Assembly: GCA_000969725.1 (NCBI GenBank)
Contig: JXSR01S045446.1
Direction: 5' to 3' (one strand)
DNA from: Ophiothrix spiculata
Lineage: Eukaryota > Echinodermata > Ophiuroidea > Amphilepidida > Ophiotrichidae
DNA: 27,341 bases
In this document: positions 9,490 through 19,072 of the stretch, piece by piece
Numbering within the stretch: the first letter of the stretch is position 1
How the letters are laid out: each line of letters starts with the position of its first letter
Position numbers and translations under genes: made by a program
Notes under the pieces: generated by a model
Told to the model about the DNA's origin: nothing
The model's database searches: none
Seen by the model: only the letters and a program-made list of their open reading frames with translations

Positions 9490-9660
9490 TCTAAAATCAA
9501 AGGTGCTTGTACTTTTGTATTGTTTAGCTTGGCAGAATAATATTGGAAATTGCTGGTCTTCAAGATTGATACACAAGAAAAATGCATATAATAGAGATGC
9601 ACCAAATTGTAAGTGGTGTGTGAATAGAGATGAAGGGAGCTACATACTTATCATAAGTTA
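9490..9660 (+). pseudogene. Decayed third copy of the last exon
   Basis: In order, gtgcttgt, agcttggcagaataatattggaa, caagaaaaatg, and attgtaagtggtg with agagatgaagggagctacatac line up with the source exon and the sequence just after its stop codon. The stop-equivalent is TAA at 9610-9612, 175 bases after the stop of the second copy. Indels have destroyed the reading frame. It supports a stepwise tandem amplification of this exon end. Confidence 0.5.
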
Positions 9661-10046
9661 TGTGAAATCAGAGATGTGAGAGAGTATTGCATTGTATATA
9701 AGAGAATATATACCAAAGATTACTATTATATCTGTGTTGGGATATTACATTGTATTTATTACATTAAGCATTAATCCAAAGATGTATTATACATATACAT
9801 GAAAATGTAAAATTTTTGATACCATATTGCTTTCTATTGTAACTAATTTGGATTAAATTACACAAAAGTTCTACATTGTGATTCTTTTAAGTGCCAATGA
9901 ATATCTTCTCTCACTGGTCTGAGATTTGATAAAAACAAACAAAGTCCTTTATAAATTGAAAAAATATTTATTTATGCATGTATCATGTCATAAACAAAGT
10001 ATTAATATATTTTATTTATTTCCCTAGAAATATTTATTTTTCTGAA

Positions 10047-10056
10047 AATAAATAAA
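10047..10056 (+). promoter_or_regulatory. Candidate poly(A) signal for the coiled-coil gene
   Basis: Two overlapping AATAAA hexamers (10047-10052 and 10051-10056) are followed by a T/G-rich stretch (ttgttcctgttct). They lie about 770 bases after the stop codon and beyond all three exon-end copies. They are candidates only, because AATAAA is frequent by chance in such AT-rich DNA. Confidence 0.3.
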
Positions 10057-11119
10057 TTGTTCCTGTTCTAATAACTTCTCGCAAGTTGAGAAAGCAAGAT
10101 GGTGGAAACAAGACATTAAGTGACTTCAACAATGGCAAAGAGAAGAATCCTGCTTTTTTCCCAATGATTTTTAATTGACTTGCAAAATTTTGGTAACCTG
10201 TTCCTAAATTTAACAAAATCCCTATCGCTCAAAATTCCTATTGCTAACTCTATATCTAACCTATTAAATTCTGCCTTACAAAGTTAAAACGCAGTGTGTG
10301 CATTGTTGCAAGTTACTTCCTTTTCCCTTGGAGAAATCCTACACAAATGAGCAGACGACCAAAGCGCTTTCATAACTAAAGGCAGTGTCTGCTATATCAA
10401 ACATGCACTGATAAAACTTTTCTGCATGGAAATGAATTGAAGTGAAATTGCACGTCTAATGGCTGTATCTGCTATGCTTTATAGATGCACATACTGCGTT
10501 TTTACTTTATTCTAACCATATTTTACAGATTTTTCCATTTTTCAAAATGGAAACAAATATTCTGAAATGTTGACAATTTTATCTTTGGGAAAAAAGTGGG
10601 ATTCTTCTTATTGCACAAAAATGACCACTATTCTACTTTTCTAACGTAAACAAGTCAGGAAAGCAAAATAGAAAAACAAGACATTACACCTAGTGTTTGT
10701 GACTCATTTTCAAAAATCAGTTTTTTATTACGTTTCAATTTCAAGCAGTGTTATGTAACTCACAAAAAATTGTTCTTGCGATTACGAACTTGTTGATGTT
10801 TTTCACAATATTCTTACAGTAAGATTGCATTTTCACCTACCATGTTGCATGCAACTTTAAATAATGTTTTTATATAAGCACATGAAAAATATCATGGTTT
10901 ATTATCATTATTGTGGTTTAATGTTTTCTGTTTCATATGAATAATGAAAAAAACAGATAAAGAATTTTGAAATTGAACATCCAGTCGTCCACCTATTTCC
11001 TGTCACATGATAACCATTGCAAAACATTTTTGAACGACTAATATCATATGAAGCCATGATTACAACTTCGAAGCTTAACAGCCTTTTTCTCTACACTCAC
11101 TTTTAACTGATTGCATATA
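10057..11119. other. Intergenic sequence, no gene seen
   Basis: AT-rich sequence with no supported exon on either strand. The minus-strand frame 10034-10216 has no splice context or recognisable content. I saw no inverted-repeat pairs here. Confidence 0.45.
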
Positions 11120-11245
11120 TAGAAAGTACTTGCCCATTTAATCATGGAAGTACTGAGAATAGTGGGTTCAAACCCAGTGCGGTGAACGGTATGTGTACTG
11201 TCCTTGAGCAAAATACATACTTGTATTTCATCAACAAGCATTGAT
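11120..11245 (+). mobile_element. Degraded tRNA-derived SINE fragment
   Basis: A good polymerase III B box (gtgggttcaaacccag, about 11161-11176) is followed 30 bases later by tgtccttgagcaaaatacat. That matches the 'cttgagcaaggcactta'-type text known from several animal SINE tails. I cannot find a convincing A box upstream, so the head is probably decayed. The minus-strand frame 11044-11241 is not a gene. Confidence 0.45.
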
Positions 11246-12588
11246 TGACCCTATTAAATGAATTTTATTGGATTATCGTTTTGATGAAAGTTAAGACAAA
11301 AGGTATTTTCAAGTAACTTGAATTACTTAGAATTCTGAAATTCATGAATACTTCTGGACATTGAATTGTGCATGTAATGATCAACATTGAGGGCAGACAC
11401 AGTTGAAGGTGGGTAAAATTACTATCATCAACATCGATTATGCCAAATACAAAATAAAATTTGTCTTTGTTCGAACTTACCCGAAACATGAGCGAATTTA
11501 CCCAATTGCAATATACATATAGTGGCCACATGGTGAACATACCCAAAAATGTTGTAGAAAAGTTTTGGGTTTTTTGTCAACAAATTAAGTGGTCAATGTC
11601 TGATTTGAACTGTTATACATCCATAAATCTTCATTTTACTTTCTATAATCTAGAAAAAATGTCTAGGAAGAGTTTCTCAAATTTCTAATTATTATGTTAA
11701 TTTTTCAATAAATGCAGAAAGTAAGTAAAAAAAAGTTCACTTTTTGTTGAAAATTAGGATTTTTGACATTGTTGACCTTTTGGGCATTTTTTTTTAAATG
11801 GCAAAGCACTACTTAGACATTTGTTTCTAGCTTCCAAAAAGTGAACAAAAAAATAAAATTTAATGAATGAACATTTTGGTAGACTATCCAGAAATATTTG
11901 AGGCAAAAATACAGTTTTTTGGGGGACTTTTTACCAAAATTAGCCATTTTACACCTGCCATACATATTTTATGCTTAGCAGTAAGTGTGCGTTGAGCTTA
12001 TACACACAAAGCAAGTTCATAGCTCACATATCTGGATCATTTTTATAGAGTATTTATACCAAATGTGCACATGAAAATCATATTTTCTGAAATTTGTTAA
12101 TAATGTATAATGTATATAAAACAAATATATACCAATTTCCTCAGTTCTGTGGACTTTTGGACCAAAATGGTGTTATTTTAATCACTTCAGCCTAGGCCAA
12201 TAGCTTTAACAAGAGTTCTTTAGGTCAATACAATATACTTTTTGTAATAATTTCTAGTTTGTCATTTATATGTTCCCATCTCCATCGCAGATAGGCACGG
12301 AAGATATCCCTGTTTAATGGAGGTTTGGTTTCATAATAATCACAACTCTAGCTACCACTTCTCTATAGTATTAAATTTCTATGCTGTACTAATGCAGCTT
12401 CCTGTACATAACAATAGTTTGCATGGTCCAATAATTTTTAAGGATTTTTCCAAACACTTTTAACCTACATATTTTTTACATGAATTGATAGAACATGTTT
12501 ATAGTAATATAACCTACCAGTAATTTTCTGTGATTTTGAGGAATTTTGATGAAAATTGCAAATCTTTACCAACTATGTGAAGTAGTAT
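11246..12588. other. Intergenic sequence, nothing specific seen
   Basis: AT-rich DNA with T runs. A 12-base inverted pair (gttcactttttg at about 11736 and caaaaagtgaac at about 11835) is the only structure I noticed. Overlapping frames at 11265-11546 (minus) and 11461-11688 (plus) lie on the same DNA and neither has supporting signals. Confidence 0.45.
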
Positions 12589-12591
12589 TTA

Positions 12592-12853
12592 GGCCAACAA
12601 CAACAAAGAACTCTGTCTCAGGTTCCTAAGGCCCAAAACCCTAAGCGCTACACGTTTTTTTGTTGGTTTTTTTAGTCAAAAAAGGCTATGCACACGCGGA
12701 AATATTTTTTTATTACGTTTTTAGGTCACTATTTCTTTTCGATGTAAAAAAAATAAATAAAAAAGCAAAAAATCTTGTGAAAACCTAAAAAATAAGAAAT
12801 GCAGTAAAAAATGCGCGCGGGAAGCTGAGACAGAGTTCTTTTTTTCTTTGGCC
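12592..12853. mobile_element. PIF/Harbinger-like MITE with TTA target duplication
   Basis: The 262-base element has ends GGCCAACAACAACAAAGAAC and, in reverse complement, GGCCAAAGAAAAAAAGAAC. Both continue into the shared aactctgtctcag. It is flanked on both sides by TTA (12589-12591 and 12854-12856), the 3-base target duplication typical of PIF/Harbinger elements. The core is T-rich with no coding capacity; the minus-strand frame 12721-12963 crosses its right end and is not a gene. Confidence 0.75.
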
Positions 12854-12856
12854 TTA

Positions 12857-13463
12857 CCGTATAATTTGGCTCTGAGTGGTACTGATTGAATCACTGTACT
12901 CAAAGTTGAATTTGGCGATTCCCTTGGACCCAAATACCCTCGATTTAAGCCCGTACCTGACAACTGTGAATCTATGGGTTTTATCAGAGACCCACAAGTC
13001 TGTATTTATTTGCACACTGTAGTTTTGTATTTCTGTTAGAATATTTTGTAAATGGAGATCAATTGGCATATATAATTTTTTTATGTGGGTTGATTTAATA
13101 TGAGATCAAATTAATAGGTACCATGCTCGACATATGATGCAGAATATTTTGAAAATGGTGACCATTTTTTTTTCTTCAAAATATATTACAGTAATCATAA
13201 ACAAATCAATACGCATATTTTGGGTTTCCCAACCGGAAATCAATTGAGCCCGAAATTTAATCCCACAATGCACTGATAAAGCATAATGATGTACCCAAAT
13301 AGGCGTAAAATGGATGGGCACTATCATCCATCCCAAACAACAATTCAAATTACCCGCTGTCATGTATATGGATTGCAGAAGAATGTCACAGCTTATTAGT
13401 TTTACAGGCAAAACTGTGTTTGGGCTAAAATTTCGGTACAGATTGACTTCCTGTTGGAAACCC
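12857..13463. other. Intergenic sequence, nothing specific seen
   Basis: AT-rich sequence. Frames on the minus strand (12854-13069 and 13106-13411) show no domain, splice context or composition that would support a gene. Confidence 0.45.
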
Positions 13464-13718
13464 TAAATCCACGTATTGAATTCATCATAAAAAGCATATT
13501 ATAGTACAGTTGAAATAATGAAAATATGAATCATGTGGTCTTAAGGGAGGACAGTCAAGGATGTTTTTCAGAGGGTCCCTGCAACATTAATTTTTTATGA
13601 TAATGTGGGTTGATACTTTTTTCATTGCCTTTTTAAGAAAAATGTTAGCAAATATGTATACCAATGATATAGTGTCTTTGAAGAGATTGGACACAAAAAA
13701 TTAAAGGAGCATGGTCTA
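13464..13718 (+). repeat. About 255-base repeat, copy 1
   Basis: It begins taaatccacgtattgaattc and ends ggagcatggtcta. It recurs at 15487-15742 with only a handful of substitutions and one inserted base, so identity is about 98%. Flanking sequences differ on the left. The right end cannot be fixed because the second copy runs into the assembly gap. Confidence 0.85.
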
Positions 13719-14068
13719 ATTTTGTTTAAATCATGCAAGTTTTCAGTTTCTATATTTCCTGTATAGATTAAATAAGGTTTCCATAAGACGCATTTTCACT
13801 TATATTTTCAAAGTGAAATATTTTTTCAGTTATATAAGTAAACTTTGATTTATGAAAAAAAAAAATTATGTTGTATCAAAAAGGTTGAAAAATGTCAAAA
13901 CAGTTGGACCAAGCCACTTCAACTAAAACTAATTTATTGAAATTACAGGTGTATTTTGCATGTTGTCTTCTTTCTCAGGGAATCATTGTATATTATATTG
14001 ATTATGATTTATGCATTGTATACTATAGAGATATTAAAAATGCCGTCCAATAAACTTTTATCATTAAC

Positions 14069-14209
14069 ATGAAAAAATTCATTTTATTTTGTTTCATTCA
14101 GTTTCCAGGGGAGTTTCCAGTTAGCCAAAGAGAGAGAGGTTTTGTCTCAAATACATTCAGTGAAAGAGCGATGCTAAATGCAAGGTGTTTGCACTCAGCT
14201 GACAACTAA
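14069..14209 (+). CDS. Weak candidate: short ORF or alternative terminal exon
   Basis: A 46-codon frame runs from ATG (14069) to TAA (14207-14209). It can be read two ways. As a complete ORF it starts MKKFILFCFIQ, which is hydrophobic and loosely signal-like. As a terminal exon it starts after an acceptor-like tttcattcag at 14101 and reads FPGEFPVSQRERGFVSNTFS then ERAMLNARCLHSADN, in phase 0. That phase would be compatible with the exon ending at 7090. An AATAAA hexamer lies about 10 bases after the stop. I see no homology and chance is a real possibility. Confidence 0.2.
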   Translation: MKKFILFCFIQFPGEFPVSQRERGFVSNTFSERAMLNARCLHSADN

Positions 14210-14238
14210 AAGAAAAAAATAAAATTGGGCTTGTATAA

Positions 14239-14881
14239 GGCTAATGAAACTTGATTATTAGTTTCCCGTCACATTTTTTTTCAAAAAATATGAGGTCATG
14301 ATTTCATTATTCATTATTTTGGAAAAATTCATTATTGTCAAAACTTTCATTTACATGGTTATTGCCTATATTGTTAATAAAAGACAGTCTTAAAACAGGT
14401 ATTAATGCTTAGCACTACAATCGGGCTCGACTGATTTGGTTTACTGACTAAAGGCCTGCGGTTCGGCTGTCAGTGACTTTATAGATCACTGTGTTCTATG
14501 TAGAATTAGTGGATTTATATAGGTGAGGGTTGCAAGTGCGACTAATTAATGCTTAGATCATCATTACAGACATTTTGCAACAGATTGAGAAAAGATTTGA
14601 ATTTGTTTTTATGAAAAGAAATTTGCAATTTTTACAATCAATAGAAACATGAGGTAATCATTTAATTTTCATTATTTACCACATCCTCTACCCTTGCACT
14701 AAGAAATACTGCTCATTATGATCAGCAGGGGATGTCAGACATTTTGAGAGTTTCAGTTTTGATTATTTCCATTTCAATTTTCAGATAATTGACTTTTTAA
14801 TGAAAATAATGAAAGTTTTGGTCAAATTGAAAAGGTTATGAGGGCGGGTGACGGGAAAGTAATAATCAAGTTTCATTAGCC
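14239..14881. mobile_element. PIF/Harbinger-like MITE with TAA target duplication
   Basis: The 643-base element has terminal inverted repeats of about 34 bases: ggctaatgaaacttgattat at the left and its reverse complement at the right, both continuing into tttcccgtcac with one mismatch in between. It is flanked by TAA at 14236-14238 and 14882-14884. Subterminal regions are also partly inverted (ttattttggaaaaattc near the left, and aatgaaaataatgaaag near the right). No transposase frame remains. Confidence 0.85.
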
Positions 14882-14884
14882 TAA

Positions 14885-15486
14885 TGTGTGCACAATACTA
14901 CAACCATACTTTACATAATGTTAGTTTGGTATCAGACCAAGACACCAAGCTACTATATTAGCATAACCTAATCTTTTGCTTTTTGAACATGGGCACACTG
15001 ACCTTACAAAAGTTTTAAAGAAATACCGTATATGAAGCCTAGGGAAACAAATATGTTTGAAAGTAAAAGGGGAAACACCAAATCTTTTGATAATACAGTT
15101 CAATTTTTGACTTCTGAAACCTATCATGGTCAATTTATTTTGCAATTCCCTAATTTCTGTATCATGAGGCCTTTGCATGTCAACTTGACCCAGAGTCCAG
15201 TAACCTATAACATGCACTACCAATATTTGTTATTAGAAAAACATATCTAGTTCCTGTCACATATGAAAACCAGAAAAACTGAGCCAGTACAAACATATTT
15301 GGACACGTGCTCAAAGTACATTATGAAAGCATCAATAATTGTCATTTCCCGTGCAATAACTTTAAATATTGTCTGATTATGCAGATGATCTTTATCACAG
15401 AATTGAATTGGTTTCGATATACTGTATGTAAGATCTGATAAAATGTGAAGTTTTGATTAAAACAACATGTTTAGCCGCATTAATCA
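14885..15486. other. Intergenic sequence, nothing specific seen
   Basis: AT-rich sequence with overlapping 72- and 100-codon frames on opposite strands (15032-15250 and 14921-15223). Neither has splice signals or recognisable content, so I call no gene. Confidence 0.45.
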
Positions 15487-15742
15487 TAAATCCACGTATT
15501 GAATTCATCATAAAAAGCATATTATAGTACAGTTGAAATAATGAAAATATGAATCATGTGGTCTTAAGGGAGGACAGTCAAGGATGTTTTTCAGAGGGTC
15601 CCTGCAACATTAATTTTTTATGATAATGTGGGTTGATACTTTTTTCAGTGCCTTTTTAAGAAAAATGTTAGCAAATATGCATACCAATGACATAGTGCCT
15701 TTGAAGGAGATTGGACACAAAAAATTAAAGGAGCATGGTCTA
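15487..15742 (+). repeat. About 255-base repeat, copy 2, abutting the gap
   Basis: It matches 13464-13718 at about 98% identity in the same orientation, 2,023-2,024 bases downstream. It stops exactly at the assembly gap, suggesting that a longer repeat stopped the assembler. Confidence 0.85.
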
Positions 15743-16161
15743 NNNNNNNNNNNNNNNNNNNNNNNNNNNNNNNNNNNNNNNNNNNNNNNNNNNNNNNNNN
15801 NNNNNNNNNNNNNNNNNNNNNNNNNNNNNNNNNNNNNNNNNNNNNNNNNNNNNNNNNNNNNNNNNNNNNNNNNNNNNNNNNNNNNNNNNNNNNNNNNNNN
15901 NNNNNNNNNNNNNNNNNNNNNNNNNNNNNNNNNNNNNNNNNNNNNNNNNNNNNNNNNNNNNNNNNNNNNNNNNNNNNNNNNNNNNNNNNNNNNNNNNNNN
16001 NNNNNNNNNNNNNNNNNNNNNNNNNNNNNNNNNNNNNNNNNNNNNNNNNNNNNNNNNNNNNNNNNNNNNNNNNNNNNNNNNNNNNNNNNNNNNNNNNNNN
16101 NNNNNNNNNNNNNNNNNNNNNNNNNNNNNNNNNNNNNNNNNNNNNNNNNNNNNNNNNNNNN
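15743..16161. other. Assembly gap of 419 Ns
   Basis: Undetermined sequence. Reading frames that appear to cross it are meaningless. The sequence just after it (gaaggtctgaaagttcaaag, then a 'ggttgagccaa' phrase) is loosely like 13881-13920, so the gap may hold more of the same repeat. Confidence 0.95.
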
Positions 16162-16716
16162 AAGAAGGTCTGAAAGTTCAAAGTGGTTGAGCCAATATAC
16201 CATACAGTGTTGAAACTCTTCTGCCACTTCACTATGACGACATGACGCCTCATACAACTAAACAGTTTAAAATGGCTCTATTAATTAACTTTTTCATAAA
16301 CAATCATATTGCTCAAAACAGAGAAACTCTGGCCCTTTCACTCCCATGATTTAAGTCCGCTCGATTAAAAAAAAACTTTTTTGGGTTATCTGAAGGACAG
16401 TACATCCCAACATCCTGGACTACTGACCTGAAACAGAACATCACCAGTAAAAACAGGAAGACCCACAGGAAGATCAAGAAAAACGCATGCACAAACGTCC
16501 AGTGCTTTGACGTTAGAGTAAAAGAATTTTTGAAATTTGCAAGGAGGCCATCTAGAACATATTCTGAAATACTAGGCAGCTTAATCTGGATAAGAAAGCG
16601 GTAATTTGATATATCCCTGTGAGTGTAACCACTTAAAGATGTTGTGTACCATTTAAAGATGAGCATAATGCGAGAGTTACGCTTTGACAAACTAAAAACA
16701 TTTTAATGATCATTAT
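16162..16716. other. Intergenic stretch with a weak minus-strand ORF
   Basis: A 125-codon minus-strand frame spans 16313-16690. It includes a hydrophobic segment (FVHAFFLIFLWVFLFLLVMF) that could cross a membrane. Two acceptor-like tatttcag/tgtttcag motifs interrupt it on that strand, at about 16563 and 16435. It might be an exon of an unseen minus-strand gene, but the left half of the protein is AT-driven and I recognise nothing in it. Confidence 0.2.
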
Positions 16717-16720
16717 TTAA

Positions 16721-17257
16721 GGGGTTTTCTCTGAGATGCAGTTGCTTACGACTGCGGGATAATGATTTTTTTCATAAATAGTAAGAAATCAAAAAAATGT
16801 TTGCATCCGTTTTGCGTGCTAAAATTTCAATGCACACTGAACGCATGCTTTACTAACGCGTTTGGTTAATCACGCGCCGCCTCGCTGCGTAATATATACG
16901 CGGGAAATATGCAGACGCAGATGTGTCTTCAAAGTAATCAAATTTTATCAAAAAATGCCAGTTTTGGTCGTTTTTCTTGAAAACTAACACGGTGACCATA
17001 TTTTTTTATTTCAGTATTTTGAAGAGCGCAAAACGTGCTTTGACATATGTAAAAATTAAAAAAGTTTTCCCTATACTTTGTATGGTTAATCGGGTGATTT
17101 TTGGGGAAAATATGTACTTTTTGAAATGCCTGTATCTCAAAAACGAGCACGGTGACCTATATTTTTTATTTTAGAATCGTTATCAGCACAAGTAAATCTA
17201 CCAAATACTAAATTTTTAAGAAAATAAATGGAGTATTTACATCTTAGAGAAAACCCC
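16721..17257. mobile_element. TTAA-flanked MITE (Kolobok/piggyBac-type target)
   Basis: The 537-base element has ends ggggttttctctgagatg and, in reverse complement, ggggttttctctaagatg. It is flanked by TTAA at 16717-16720 and 17258-17261. TTAA target duplications are typical of Kolobok and piggyBac; the GGGG ends fit piggyBac less well. Internally it has a direct repeat (cacggtgaccatattttttt at about 16989 and cacggtgacctatatttttt at about 17148) and a CpG-rich patch near 16860-16905. Confidence 0.75.
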
Positions 17258-17261
17258 TTAA

Positions 17262-19070
17262 TTATTAAGACAAAAACACAATCAAACATCCTTGTATTAA
17301 GATTTTAAAAGCTGTTTCGCTGAATTGGTCATTAAAATGATGATGAATGATTCTCCTGTCTTCAAACATTGATCCATGTGACTCACACATTTGTTTTTCT
17401 TCACAGTATGAAAGTAGTTTTTTACGTTTGACGTAATTTACATTGAAAATTATTTTCAAAAATGGCAATTATATCATGTTTGACATCGCTATAAGCAGTA
17501 TGAAAGCTCAGACCTACGACAAAACCTGGCGTGCGCTGTAGCTGTGATTTCTGTTTTGATAATCCAGATTATGTATGTATACACATATAATTTTATGTCA
17601 TAGATCTAGAATTAGTATTGAACATGCAATCTATACAATCCTGTGTATCACGTAATATATATGTAAAAACTCAAGGCGTAAATATTAGACTGATTTGTAA
17701 AAAAATATAAATATGAATAAAATGTTTTGCTTGGGGGGAAAAAATAATCATGCAAGACCATTAAAGACTCGCAATAAACTAACTGGTGGAAACCAATATT
17801 CTTTCAAAATACCAATGTACCATTATATTAAATATCAATGCCATAGATTTGTCGGTTGACAAACTGGATTTTTGCCATTTTGCGCAAATATCAATGGTTG
17901 CGCGATGCAAGCTTTGTTTGAAATGCGTTTTTGCCATACACTGGCAACATATATCATAGTTTTATGAGTAGACCTATCTAAAAAGAAATTCAAAAGTTTA
18001 TTCGTCCAACCTGTCCGCTGAAAGTAAGAATGCCACGCAAACAGGCATAAATATTACGTTAAAAAATTGATGGAGTTATTTGAACGTAGATAGTCTAAAA
18101 ATAGTCTAAAATTAAAGGTTGTCTCTTTTTCATGCGCCCGGTTCATGCGTCGGATTCGCGTTTCTTTTAAAGAGGCACAGGCAAAGACTTTAAAAATTGA
18201 GCTATTTGCAACACACTGAAGTTCTCTTTGTTGCTAACATCACACAAATATTTGACCATATAGGTAGGGCAGTTATGTCCGGGCAAAATACCAAGGCGAC
18301 AAATATGCAAGGACAATCATGAAGTCACAAGCTATCCAACATTCCGGCCGTCATACTTTACCACCCCCTCGAAAATGAAGAACAGTATAAAGTGAGACAT
18401 GTTCAACAAATAATCATGTCGTTAGATCATGTTAAACCAGGTTATGTACTTTCGATTGCTTTTAATTTCACTATTCGGAAGTAAAACAGTAACATTCAAA
18501 CTTTATAACATAACTGGCATTGTTTGATTTCAAACAATTCGGTTTGTTTTTTAAACGTGCCGTGTAAAACGTTGCATCCTTTGATAACAGTTATCCAAGG
18601 TCATATATAAGAAACATCATTGTTCGTGCGTGTTTTTTAAACCTAATTGATCGCACGTATCATAGTGCTTTATCTCTAGTGCTCTTCGAATCGCTTTAAT
18701 CATTAATGTCATAGTAAACATCTTTGTTCATGTTGTTGTATATTTTTAAACATCTTCAAAAAGTGTGTTTTCTATAACTCTGACGGTATATGTATAACTC
18801 AAGCTGAAAAACTAGTCACATGTTCCTTTGAGTCCGACTACGCAGTTGCTCAAATCAAGTGTATTTTCACTCATTCAATTCATTGGACGGATACAAGCTC
18901 CGCCATTTTTTCTTTTCATTTTTTTAAAATTCCAAATTACGTCTTATGTTTATGTCCCATACAGATATGAGGAAAATAAGAGAGAATTCTTCTAATTATT
19001 ATGATTTACGCGTGTTAGCAAACAGTTGATATCTTTTGAAAGACAAGCACGAAACCAAACTACAATCATA
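17262..19070. other. Intergenic sequence, nothing specific seen
   Basis: About 1.8 kb of AT-rich DNA. I see no supported exon, no inverted-repeat pair with flanking duplication and no RNA gene. A small GC-richer patch occurs near 18130-18170 (atgcgcccggttcatgcgtcgg). Confidence 0.45.
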
Positions 19071-19072
19071 TA

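Noticed and set aside
15610..16257. Long frames of 150-215 codons
   Set aside because: They are created by unknown bases in the assembly gap.
16313..16690. 125-codon minus-strand frame with a hydrophobic segment
   Set aside because: No recognisable family, the N-terminal half is AT-driven, and acceptor-like motifs break it. Noted as a weak possibility only.
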